A DNA stretch of 40,624 nt from Prevotella sp. (GTDB taxonomy: Bacteria > Bacteroidota > Bacteroidia > Bacteroidales > Bacteroidaceae). The notes beneath the pieces were generated by a model, which worked only from the letters and a program-made list of their open reading frames with translations, did no database searches and was not told where the DNA came from. The stretch's first letter is position 1. Each line of letters begins with the position of its first letter. The translations under genes and the position numbers were made by a program. The stretch lies in contig JAFUZD010000039.1 of assembly GCA_017476785.1 (NCBI GenBank), forward strand, positions 1 to 40,624. Reading direction: 5' to 3'. Positions 31,770-38,203 of this stretch are shown one piece after another.

Positions 31770-32797
31770 TACTCCACTTTGACCTTAATCTCACACATCA
31801 TACCAGTGGCGAGGCGTTGGTTGTCCTCATCAGACAGACTGGAGAAATCGATGCGGACGGGGACGCGCTGCTGGATTTTCACGAAGTTGCCAGCCGAGTT
31901 GTCGGTGGGCACCATAGAGTATTTGGAGCCTGTGGCACTGCTGATGGCGGAGACGGTGCCATTGAACTTCCGGCCCTTGAAGGCATCGACCGTGATGCTG
32001 ACGCGCTGCCCCACGCGCAATCGTTCTATCTGCGTCTCCTTGAAATTGGCTGTCACCCATTTCGACGTGCCGCTGATGATGGTGGTCACGGTCTGACCCG
32101 CACCTACCAACTGGCCTTCCTCGATAGTGCGGCGGCCCAAATAGCCGTCGTTGGGCGCGGTGATGACACAATAGGACAGATCGAGGCGTGCCTTCTCCAA
32201 TGCAGCCTCGGCTTTCAGGATGGCAGCCTCCACGGTGGTGCGTTTCTGGCCTACCTCCTGCACCTGCGAACGGGCGGCGTTGCGCTGGCTCTCCAATGCC
32301 TGCACCCTGACCTTCGCCATCTCCAGATTGGTGTGGTATTCCTCTACAACCATCGGCTTGGTGGCCTTCTGCTCCAAAAGTCTCGAGAAGCGGGCGTAGT
32401 CCTCAGTCAACTTACGCACACGGATGCGGGCTTCCTCAATCTGTGCGTCGATGGCTCCGGCACTGCTCACGACAGTCTGCTGACTGGCCGACAGCGAGCC
32501 AAGACCGTTACGCGCCTCCATCAGTGTAGCCTCGGCCACCTTTACGGCAATCTCGTACTCGTGCGGGTCGATGACGATCAGTGTGTCGCCTTTCTTCACA
32601 TACTGGTGCTCCTTGAAGCGAATCTCCTTGATGTAGCCCGCCGACCGCACGTTGACGGGAGCCATATACTGCTCCACCTGTGCATCGTCCGTCGCCTCGT
32701 AGTCACGGCTGCGAAGCATATTCCACACCACTGCCACGGCAGCCACGACCAGTACCACGGCCACCACATTTCCCACAATTTCATATGTCTTGTTCAT
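31769..32797 (-). CDS. EmrA/HlyD-like membrane fusion protein
   Basis: This 342-residue periplasmic adaptor is anchored by one N-terminal helix (about 9-28). ATDDAQVEQYMAPVNVRSAG is the hallmark EmrA opening, followed by the first lipoyl half (KEHQYVKKGDTLIVIDPHEY). A coiled-coil hairpin spans about 80-200, the second lipoyl half reads APNDGYLGRRTIEEGQLVGA, and a beta-barrel segment is WVTANFKETQIERLRVGQRV. It links the inner membrane transporter to the outer membrane channel. It begins 13 bases after the tolC-like gene and its stop overlaps the transporter start by one base. Confidence 0.95.
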   Translation of the reverse strand: MNKTYEIVGNVVAVVLVVAAVAVVWNMLRSRDYEATDDAQVEQYMAPVNVRSAGYIKEIRFKEHQYVKKGDTLIVIDPHEYEIAVKVAEATLMEARNGLGSLSASQQTVVSSAGAIDAQIEEARIRVRKLTEDYARFSRLLEQKATKPMVVEEYHTNLEMAKVRVQALESQRNAARSQVQEVGQKRTTVEAAILKAEAALEKARLDLSYCVITAPNDGYLGRRTIEEGQLVGAGQTVTTIISGTSKWVTANFKETQIERLRVGQRVSITVDAFKGRKFNGTVSAISSATGSKYSMVPTDNSAGNFVKIQQRVPVRIDFSSLSDEDNQRLATGMMCEIKVKVE

Positions 32798-32810
32798 AAC
32801 TGTAATTGTT

Positions 32811-34181
32811 TTATTCGTTTATGATGGTATCCAAGTTTCCCGACAATCGCAGCAAATCCACTTGTGACTTATTGAACTGATAGTGCGCCGTGACAAGATT
32901 GCCCTGTGCCTCACGCAACCGCATCTCGTCTTGCAGCAGTTCGGTCATCGACGATACGCCCTCCTTATATTTGATTTCCGTCACACCATACACATCAGTG
33001 GACTGACGGAGATTCTCGCGTTGGATCAGGAATATGCGCTCCGTCTGGGCGATTTGCAGCACGGCGTTGTCGTACTGCTCTTGCAGTTGAGCGTGCTGTA
33101 GCAGTCGGCTGTTGCGCGCCTGCTCCTGCTGGTGGCGATACTGATGGATTTGCAGCCGCCGCTTGTTGGCATCGAAGAGAGGGATGCTGACGTTCAGCCC
33201 CACGTAGGCATTGCCAAACCAGTTGTTCTTGGAGCCAAAGAAGTCGCCGGCGCTTTCCTGAAATCCCATATAGCCCATCTGTCCAACCAGCGTCAGCGAG
33301 GGCAGATAGCCTGCACGGGTCTGACGGATTTGGCGGTCGAGCAAGGTCAGTTTCTGGTCTGCCAACTGTAGTTCGGGCAACTGCTCGTTCAGTCCGCCGA
33401 CGGGCAGTTTGGTAATGTCCTGCGGCATACGCACCACGTCAATCGGTTCCGTGGCGTCGAGGTTCAGCAGGAAGCGCATCACATTCATCTGCTGCCCGTA
33501 GAGCATCACTACCTGATTGCGTTGCGCAATGAGGTTCTTGCGATTGATGTCCACGCGGGTATAGTCAATCTCCAGCACCACGCCCTGCTCGTAGAGTGCG
33601 CGGGTGATGCGGCAGAGCGAGTCCATACGTTCGATGTTCTCGTCCAGCAGATAGCGGTTTTCGAGTGTAGCCTGTGCCATAAAGTACACCTGTGCAATCT
33701 GTACGGCGAGGTCGAGCCGCGCTTTTTCGTAGGACGTGTGGTTCAGGCTCTCCACCACCTTAGCTGCGTCGATGGCTGTATAGATGGTGGCATTATAGAG
33801 AGGTAAGCCCACCTGAATGACTCCCTGCGCCGTCAGCGGCATCGTGCGCACTTTGCCCCACGTAGGGTTGTCGGGGAAGTCGGCTCCCAACAGTGTGCTT
33901 GTCGTCACGTTCACAGGCCGCTTCAGGTAGTCGCCCGCCTGTAGTGTTCCGTTTACCTGCGGCAACAGGTTCGCCCGTGCCTGCGACACCGTTGTCCGTC
34001 CCGCCTCAATCCCGATGCGGGCATTCTTCAGACTGAGGTTCCGCTCAATGCCCATACGGATGCACTCCTTCAGCCCTCGCTCCGCCGTCTGTGCCTGCGC
34101 GGTTTGTGCCTGAGTAGTTTGCACCGAGAGCGGAAACAGTGTCAAGAGTAGAAGTCCCAAAATTCCTGTTTTCTTGTTCAT
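32811..34181 (-). CDS. TolC family outer membrane efflux protein
   Basis: This 456-residue protein has a signal peptide (about residues 1-25, ending TTQAQ). The mature part has the duplicated OEP layout: two long helical coiled-coil regions (about 45-220 and 260-450) and beta segments such as NAYVGLNVSIPLFDANKRR (near 315-333) at the membrane strands. Typical features include SLKNARIGIEAGRTTVSQARAN split over residues 50-71 and LPSLTLVGQMGYMG. It forms the trimeric exit channel for the EmrA/EmrB-like partners encoded downstream, and leads the operon with a -7 box at 34210-34217. Confidence 0.95.
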   Translation of the reverse strand: MNKKTGILGLLLLTLFPLSVQTTQAQTAQAQTAERGLKECIRMGIERNLSLKNARIGIEAGRTTVSQARANLLPQVNGTLQAGDYLKRPVNVTTSTLLGADFPDNPTWGKVRTMPLTAQGVIQVGLPLYNATIYTAIDAAKVVESLNHTSYEKARLDLAVQIAQVYFMAQATLENRYLLDENIERMDSLCRITRALYEQGVVLEIDYTRVDINRKNLIAQRNQVVMLYGQQMNVMRFLLNLDATEPIDVVRMPQDITKLPVGGLNEQLPELQLADQKLTLLDRQIRQTRAGYLPSLTLVGQMGYMGFQESAGDFFGSKNNWFGNAYVGLNVSIPLFDANKRRLQIHQYRHQQEQARNSRLLQHAQLQEQYDNAVLQIAQTERIFLIQRENLRQSTDVYGVTEIKYKEGVSSMTELLQDEMRLREAQGNLVTAHYQFNKSQVDLLRLSGNLDTIINE

Positions 34182-34209
34182 TTGCTATCGATTGTTTGAA
34201 TTTTGGGAG

Positions 34210-34217
34210 CAAAGTTA
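34210..34217 (-). promoter_or_regulatory. -7 promoter box of the efflux operon
   Basis: Minus-strand TAACTTTG, 28 bases upstream of the tolC-like start. CCGCGA (34227-34232) and TCGCGG (34261-34266) form an inverted repeat immediately upstream, with two TAGTCG copies inside; this may be a regulator site. Confidence 0.65.
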
Positions 34218-34389
34218 ATCCTTCCACCGCGATAGTCGGTGTTCCAAATATCCCCGTTAGTCGCGGATATGATTTTGAGGTGGCACTCCGGCCACCATTT
34301 GCAAAGAATAGAACAGTTAAGGATGCGAAATTACAGCAACTGCCGAAGGCGGCAGCCTGTGGAGAGGGCGGTAAATTGGAATTTATGCT

Positions 34390-34653
34390 TCAATGATTCT
34401 TGATGTAAGATTTTACAATCCCATAAAGCAATACAATTTCATGAATTGACGTGAAAAGAACTAAATACATCCACCAAGTAAAGGCGGCACCTCCTTGTCC
34501 TTTAAAGAACATCAGATAGTAAAGGGGAACAGAATATGATAGAAATATTACCATACTTATAATGCTCCTTTCGCGGCTGATACGAAGTCGCTCAATAAAT
34601 ATCAACACTATTCCAACCAAAGAGAGTAGGTAAGCAATGGCATTATCATCCAT
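34390..34653 (-). CDS. Small three-helix membrane protein
   Basis: The ATG at 34653 (MDDNAIAYLL) lies 37 bases downstream of a -7 box and gives 87 residues; the frame open to 34701 would start inside the promoter. Three hydrophobic segments are visible: AIAYLLSLVGIVLIFI, IISMVIFLSYSVPLYYLMFF and WMYLVLFTSIHEIVLLYGIV. A basic loop (ERLRISRERS) between the first two should face the cytoplasm. I do not recognise the family. It is AT-richer than the efflux genes. It has no operon partner downstream, and the retropepsin gene upstream has its own terminator. Confidence 0.7.
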   Translation of the reverse strand: MDDNAIAYLLSLVGIVLIFIERLRISRERSIISMVIFLSYSVPLYYLMFFKGQGGAAFTWWMYLVLFTSIHEIVLLYGIVKSYIKNH

Positions 34654-34690
34654 GTCGTAAATTCCGATTTCTCTGTTTTCAATTCGCCTG

Positions 34691-34698
34691 CAAAGGTA
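34691..34698 (-). promoter_or_regulatory. -7 promoter box of the small membrane protein
   Basis: Minus-strand TACCTTTG lies 12 bases downstream (in transcription direction) of the repeat/terminator element at 34711-34756. Confidence 0.65.
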
Positions 34699-34710
34699 CA
34701 AATAATCGGA

Positions 34711-34756
34711 CGAGAAAAACGAAACTTGGCTAATCTCTTAACGAAAATTGCCAAGT
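34711..34756 (-). terminator. Terminator and repeat copy behind the retropepsin gene
   Basis: On the minus strand ACTTGGC pairs with GCCAAGT (34750-34756 with 34724-34730), followed by TTCGTTTTTCTC, a U-rich tail. Bases 34711-34746 are 35 of 36 identical to 35479-35514. It therefore works as a likely terminator and belongs to a local repeat family. Confidence 0.7.
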
Positions 34757-34817
34757 CTCGATGTGATTTTTAGGAGGACTATGTCCTATCCACTCATTTG
34801 CGGTTTCGTTTTATACA

Positions 34818-35264
34818 TTATTCTATTGTGATTCCCTTTGCTGGCATACGGAACGAGAAGGTTGTTTCGTTGTTGACTGTGGATACAACGAAATCGCCTT
34901 TCGTGATAACATCCATACCGACGAGCACATCGTAGTCGAATTCGCTGTAGTCATCACCGCTCAATACGCGGAGATTGGCAATCTTGTAGCCATTTTCGAA
35001 ACAGAGGTCAATGAGGTAGGTGTTGACATCGATAATGCCGTTCAGCGTGGAAACAGCTTGCTTGCCACTCGGTTTCAAACCCAATGCGGTGACTATCTCA
35101 GGCGTGATTACCGTATTGGTCGCCCCCGTGTCCCACGCGGCGTTCTCAATCTTGCAGTAGCGGCGATTGCCGTCGGCATCGGTCACGCCGTCGGGCATGA
35201 CCACGAAGCAGTCGGTGATGATGGCATCCTCCCGACTACCGAAGTTCTTCTTCAAAATACTCAT
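34818..35264 (-). CDS. Retropepsin-like aspartic protease
   Basis: I start at the ATG at 35264 (MSILKKNFGSREDA), which overlaps the stop of a small ORF (ATGA) and gives 148 residues; an ATG at 35360 in the same frame would add 32 residues that do not look conserved. The active-site motif is WDTGATNTVIT with Asp45-Thr46-Gly47. A second hydrophobic block YDVLVGMDVITKGDF follows near 115-129, the hydrophobic-hydrophobic-Gly end of the retropepsin fold. No signal peptide is seen, so it is probably cytoplasmic and dimeric, as for single-lobed aspartic proteases. Its substrate is unknown. It shares the promoter at 35439-35446 with the small ORF. Confidence 0.85.
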   Translation of the reverse strand: MSILKKNFGSREDAIITDCFVVMPDGVTDADGNRRYCKIENAAWDTGATNTVITPEIVTALGLKPSGKQAVSTLNGIIDVNTYLIDLCFENGYKIANLRVLSGDDYSEFDYDVLVGMDVITKGDFVVSTVNNETTFSFRMPAKGITIE

Positions 35265-35410
35265 CGCGGCAGAATGCTTGACGTGATGACACGGTGCGTT
35301 CTCGGAGTCTGCGGAACTGGACGTGTCGAAGTGAATCGTGCCACATGACCATCGCCCCAAGGCTCAGCCTGGACGGTGACGGTGATTTTGGGGAAACTTG
35401 TCTTGTTCAT
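35261..35410 (-). CDS. 49-residue small ORF overlapping the retropepsin gene
   Basis: The ATG at 35410 lies 28 bases after a good -7 box and opens a 49-residue frame (MNKTSFPKITVTVQAEPWGD and 29 more residues). Its TGA overlaps the ATG of the retropepsin gene (ATGA), the usual sign of translational coupling. The peptide is basic, rich in Thr, Arg and Pro, and has no signal or membrane segment. The first ATG of the transcript opens this frame rather than that of the protease, which supports it being translated. It may be a leader peptide, a protease partner or substrate, or a fragment of a longer ancestral N-terminus. Unrecognised. Confidence 0.6.
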   Translation of the reverse strand: MNKTSFPKITVTVQAEPWGDGHVARFTSTRPVPQTPRTHRVITSSILPR

Positions 35411-35438
35411 AATTGCAATTATTGTTTGATATCGGGTG

Positions 35439-35446
35439 CAAAGTTA
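35439..35446 (-). promoter_or_regulatory. -7 promoter box of the small ORF/retropepsin unit
   Basis: Minus-strand TAACTTTG. Just upstream, CCCGAAA (35456-35462) and TTTCCGGG (35471-35478) form an inverted repeat with one bulge, a possible operator. Confidence 0.7.
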
Positions 35447-35478
35447 CAACTTTTTCCCGAAAGTTATTCGTTTCCGGG

Positions 35479-35514
35479 CGAGAAAAACGAAACTTGACTA
35501 ATCTCTTAACGAAA
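35479..35514 (-). repeat. 36-bp repeat, second copy
   Basis: It differs at one base from 34711-34746. It starts 4 bases past the ferredoxin stop and ends in the U-rich TTCGTTTTTCTCG on the minus strand. The left arm needed for the hairpin seen in the other copy is missing here, so termination would be weak. Confidence 0.8.
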
Positions 35515-35518
35515 TGGG

Positions 35519-35752
35519 CTATTCCGACACTCTTTGGGCAGAGGTTTTGCGCTCTCTGATGGCATCGTGCGGACACACGCGGATGCACTTCTTACAGCCG
35601 ATGCAGGCTGACGGATGCTCGATATAAACGTGCTTGTGTACCCAAAGATTGATTTTCCCGATGATCTGTTTCGGACAGGCTTCGACACACTGCCAGCAAG
35701 CCTCGCAACGGCGGGGATTGACGGCTACGAATTTTGATTGCAAGTTCTTCAT
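35519..35752 (-). CDS. 2[4Fe-4S] ferredoxin-type protein
   Basis: The ATG at 35752 (MKNLQSKFVAVNPR) follows the -7 box by 26 bases and gives 77 residues. Two complete cluster motifs are present: Cys16, 19, 22, 26 in CEACWQCVEACP and Cys50, 53, 56, 60 in CIGCKKCIRVCP. The 23-residue insert between them (GKINLWVHKHVYIEHPSA) is longer than in clostridial ferredoxins, and the tail is basic. It should carry electrons in the cytoplasm at low potential; the partner is unknown. It lies just downstream of an AraC-type gene but has its own promoter. A link to the Rnf complex elsewhere in the window is conceivable but unproven. Confidence 0.88.
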   Translation of the reverse strand: MKNLQSKFVAVNPRRCEACWQCVEACPKQIIGKINLWVHKHVYIEHPSACIGCKKCIRVCPHDAIRERKTSAQRVSE

Positions 35753-35778
35753 TTGTTCTATGTTTTGATTTGACGGTG

Positions 35779-35786
35779 CAAAGGTA
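35779..35786 (-). promoter_or_regulatory. -7 promoter box of the ferredoxin gene
   Basis: Minus-strand TACCTTTG in the gap between the AraC-type gene and the ferredoxin gene. No clear -33 at the normal distance. Confidence 0.7.
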
Positions 35787-35834
35787 CAGGGTGTTGACGG
35801 AACTCTGTATGAACAAATGAGGGCAGAGTTTGGA

Positions 35835-36728
35835 CTAATCGTGGTAATTGGCACGGAATGCGCTGGGACTGATGCCGACGGACTTGGAAAACAGACGGGA
35901 GAAGTAGGCATAGTCGTCGAAGCCAAGCAGACGGGAAATCTCCTGTATGCTGAGCGTGGAGTAAGCCAGTTCGCGCTTTATGCATAGCACGATTTCGCGG
36001 TTAATGTACTGGCTCGTGGAGAGGCCGACGGACGCGGTAAGGATCTCGTTGAGATAACCCACGGTGATGTTCAGACGGTCGGCGTAGAAGGCGGGCTGAC
36101 GGTTTCGGGCGATGTTCGCGTCGAGCAGCGAGGTGAAGCGAAACAGCAGTTCACGATGGCGTGGATTGAGTTTCTCCGTCTCGTCGTTCTGACTGACAAT
36201 CTCCGTGAAAACATCCACGGCAACGCGGGCGAAGTCTTTGGCATTCTTCCGAGCCTGCTCACGCTCGGAAGAATTGATGCAAGCATCATTCTTCTCTCGC
36301 TCAACCGCAGCCTTGGCATTCGGGTCTGTCAGTCGGCAGTGGAGCATCGGGAATAGAACCACCAGCTCCGCCTCCTGACGCTCGGGGGCGGGCAGTACCC
36401 GCCGAGAGAATGCAAACCGCTGCATCGTCTGTCGGTTGGCCTCGCCGATGTGTACGCCGTCAACACACAGTAGCCAGCCCTCCGTGTCGCGGGCATCGAC
36501 GAACTGATGTACCTGCCCCGGCAGTATGCAGCCTATTTCGTGGGTATGGACGACTTGTTCGCTGAAGTCCACGCAGAGACGCAGTTCGCCACGTGTGAGC
36601 AGACAGAAAAGGTAGTAATCATCGCGATGCAGCCCCGTGAGACTGCTTGCCTTTCCGCCCATCGTCAGGCTCCTCAGGCTGATGCCGCCCTCGGCGTAGT
36701 CGGTGATGTGGTTGGTGGGTATTTGCAT
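35835..36728 (-). CDS. AraC family transcriptional regulator
   Basis: This 297-residue protein has an N-terminal cupin-type sensor (about 15-150, with LHRDDYYLFCLLTRGELRL and GCILPGQVHQFVDA) and a C-terminal AraC domain (about 195-297). The helix-turn-helix units are AFYADRLNITVGYLNEILTA and IQEISRLLGFDDYAYFSRLF, ending in the typical VGISPSAFR. It follows the YjbR gene by 7 bases and is probably co-transcribed with it. Plausible targets are the ferredoxin gene just downstream or the efflux operon, whose promoter carries an inverted repeat; neither is shown by the sequence. Confidence 0.92.
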   Translation of the reverse strand: MQIPTNHITDYAEGGISLRSLTMGGKASSLTGLHRDDYYLFCLLTRGELRLCVDFSEQVVHTHEIGCILPGQVHQFVDARDTEGWLLCVDGVHIGEANRQTMQRFAFSRRVLPAPERQEAELVVLFPMLHCRLTDPNAKAAVEREKNDACINSSEREQARKNAKDFARVAVDVFTEIVSQNDETEKLNPRHRELLFRFTSLLDANIARNRQPAFYADRLNITVGYLNEILTASVGLSTSQYINREIVLCIKRELAYSTLSIQEISRLLGFDDYAYFSRLFSKSVGISPSAFRANYHD

Positions 36729-36735
36729 AAAAATA

Positions 36736-37110
36736 TTATGGGCGAAGCAGTTTTTCCCGCTCCCGTTTCGTCAGTTTCGCCACGATGAGGTCGTAGGAGT
36801 TGCGGACGAGGCCAAAAATAACGTCGTCGGGCACGTCCTGATTGAAATAGACATCGTTCCACATACGCTTGTTCATATGCCAAGCAGGACGGATGCCGTC
36901 GTAGCGGGCACGCAGTTCCTCGGCATCCTCAGGCGTTGACTTCAGGCAGCAGCGGTCAAAGACCTCAATGTTCACATAGCAGAACCACTTGGAGCCTGCA
37001 TAGAAACAAAGCACATCACGGCTATAGGGGTCGTTCACGGTGGGGAACGGCATCTTTTCGGTCACGCCCGGCAGCGACAGGCAATAGTCTCGGAATTCTT
37101 CTACATTCAT
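36736..37110 (-). CDS. MmcQ/YjbR family protein
   Basis: This 124-residue protein matches the YjbR/MmcQ double-wing fold family: it opens MNVEEFRDYCLSLPGVTEKM and continues with FPTVNDPYSRDVLCFYAGSK, ARYDGIRPAWHMNKRMWNDV and the C-terminal LVRNSYDLIVAKLTKRERE. The family is small and cytoplasmic and is named for DNA binding in the founding structure, but its physiological role is poorly known. It leads a two-gene unit with the AraC-type gene, 7 bases apart. A near-consensus -7 box (TACCTTCG, 37147-37154, minus) lies 36 bases upstream of the start. Confidence 0.9.
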   Translation of the reverse strand: MNVEEFRDYCLSLPGVTEKMPFPTVNDPYSRDVLCFYAGSKWFCYVNIEVFDRCCLKSTPEDAEELRARYDGIRPAWHMNKRMWNDVYFNQDVPDDVIFGLVRNSYDLIVAKLTKREREKLLRP

Positions 37111-37211
37111 ATAAATTACGATTTCTCCTGTTTCACTAATCGGCTGCGAAGGTACGCTTTTATTTCGAGAAAAGCATAATTTCGCAGAGAGAAATGCTTG
37201 CAGTGAAGAAT

Positions 37212-37260
37212 CGGCGAACTTCGTTAGAATTTAGAACACTGAGGTTTCGGAAATTCGCCG
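37212..37260. promoter_or_regulatory. Inverted repeat next to the MBL gene promoter
   Basis: CGGCGAACTTC (37212-37222) and GAAATTCGCCG (37250-37260) form an 11-bp inverted repeat with one mismatch. The right arm abuts the -7 box of the plus-strand gene, so a bound regulator should affect its transcription. Confidence 0.55.
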
Positions 37261-37268
37261 TACCTTTG
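37261..37268 (+). promoter_or_regulatory. -7 promoter box of the MBL-fold gene
   Basis: TACCTTTG, 31 bases upstream of the ATG at 37300. Confidence 0.7.
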
Positions 37269-37299
37269 CAGCCTGTTAAGAGCAATTTAAACTATAAAG

Positions 37300-38139
37300 A
37301 TGATGAAGATCCATATTTTGCATACCGGCGAAGTCCGCGTATCACCTTATCTGCCGTTTGGCGGCGACAACTGTAATTTGCTGAAAGCATCGGGTATGAC
37401 GACCCCAAAAGAAGACTGGATATGGTTGCCTGTATCGGTCTATCTGATTGAACACTCGAAGGGCCTGATTCTTGTTGACACGGGCTGGCACCGCGATATG
37501 TCACCCCAAGGTGTCTACGACAAAGCAGCCCAAATAAAATCTCTCGGTTCGCGTATATTATATAATGTGAATCAAGGACGGATTCCCATTGGCGAAGCTG
37601 TCGATGAGCAGTTGGCCGCAATGGGCATCAAGCCCGTCGACCTCGACTACGTGCTACTGACCCATCTGGATTGCGACCACGCCAACGGCCTGCGTGCCGT
37701 GAAGGATGCCAAGCATATCATCGTAGCACAGGAAGAACTGGACTGCGCCCGCAAGAACGGTTTCATTCGCTATAAGAAGAAATGGTGGGAGGATTGCACG
37801 CTGGAGGCCATCGAGTGGAACGGCAATGAAGGCCCTGCGGGCAAGTCGTTCGACCTCTTCGGCGACGGCTCTGTCAAGATGATTAACATTCCCGGCCACT
37901 GCGACGGTCTCTGTGCCGTGAAGATTACCCGTGAAGATGGTAAATACGTGCTGCTCTTCTCCGACGGCGGCTATGCCACGAAGTCGTGGAAGGAGATGAT
38001 TACCAGCGGCGTTTCACTCGACAAAGAGATGCAGCGCAAGTCGCTCCAGTGGATTCGCGAGCAATCGATGAACCCGAATTGTATGGAGAGCCTCGCCACT
38101 CACGACACCGACATTAAGCCACACGTGATAGAGTTATAG
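37300..38139 (+). CDS. MBL-fold metallohydrolase (lactonase-like)
   Basis: This 279-residue protein starts at ATGATG (37300 or 37303). The metallo-beta-lactamase motif is THLDCDHANGL with His122, Asp124, Asp126 and His127 as metal ligands. It is followed by NIPGHCDGLCAV (third His), LFSDGGYATKS (bridging Asp) and ATHDTDIKPH (last His). Spacing and length resemble N-acyl homoserine lactonase-like hydrolases (about 250-280 residues), with the extra helix segment near 65-110. No signal peptide is seen, so it is cytoplasmic. The real substrate is unknown; quorum-signal lactones are only one possibility. It is monocistronic, with a strong terminator at 38149-38187. Confidence 0.9.
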   Translation: MMKIHILHTGEVRVSPYLPFGGDNCNLLKASGMTTPKEDWIWLPVSVYLIEHSKGLILVDTGWHRDMSPQGVYDKAAQIKSLGSRILYNVNQGRIPIGEAVDEQLAAMGIKPVDLDYVLLTHLDCDHANGLRAVKDAKHIIVAQEELDCARKNGFIRYKKKWWEDCTLEAIEWNGNEGPAGKSFDLFGDGSVKMINIPGHCDGLCAVKITREDGKYVLLFSDGGYATKSWKEMITSGVSLDKEMQRKSLQWIREQSMNPNCMESLATHDTDIKPHVIEL

Positions 38140-38148
38140 GACAGACTC

Positions 38149-38187
38149 GGAAAAGCCCAAATAATTTTGGCTTTTCCCTCGTTTTTC
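38149..38187 (+). terminator. Intrinsic terminator of the MBL-fold gene
   Basis: GGAAAAGCC (38149-38157) pairs with GGCTTTTCC (38169-38177), extended inside by AAA/TTT, and is followed by CTCGTTTTTCC. The stem contains the -33 box of the next gene. Confidence 0.85.
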
Positions 38188-38197
38188 CGTAACTTTG
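38166..38197 (+). promoter_or_regulatory. Promoter of the DUF5103 gene
   Basis: -33 TTTG (38166-38169) and -7 TAACTTTG (38190-38197) with a 20-base spacer, an excellent fit. The ATG is 6 bases after the -7 box, giving an almost leaderless mRNA. Confidence 0.8.
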
Positions 38198-38203
38198 TCG
38201 GCA

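Noticed and set aside
35265-35360. Longer start of the retropepsin gene
   Set aside because: The 32 extra residues lie within the small ORF in another frame; the overlap at 35264 is the better start.
35753-35926. Upstream extension of the ferredoxin frame
   Set aside because: It overlaps the AraC-type gene and the promoter; the extension is low-complexity Ser/Pro and not conserved-looking.
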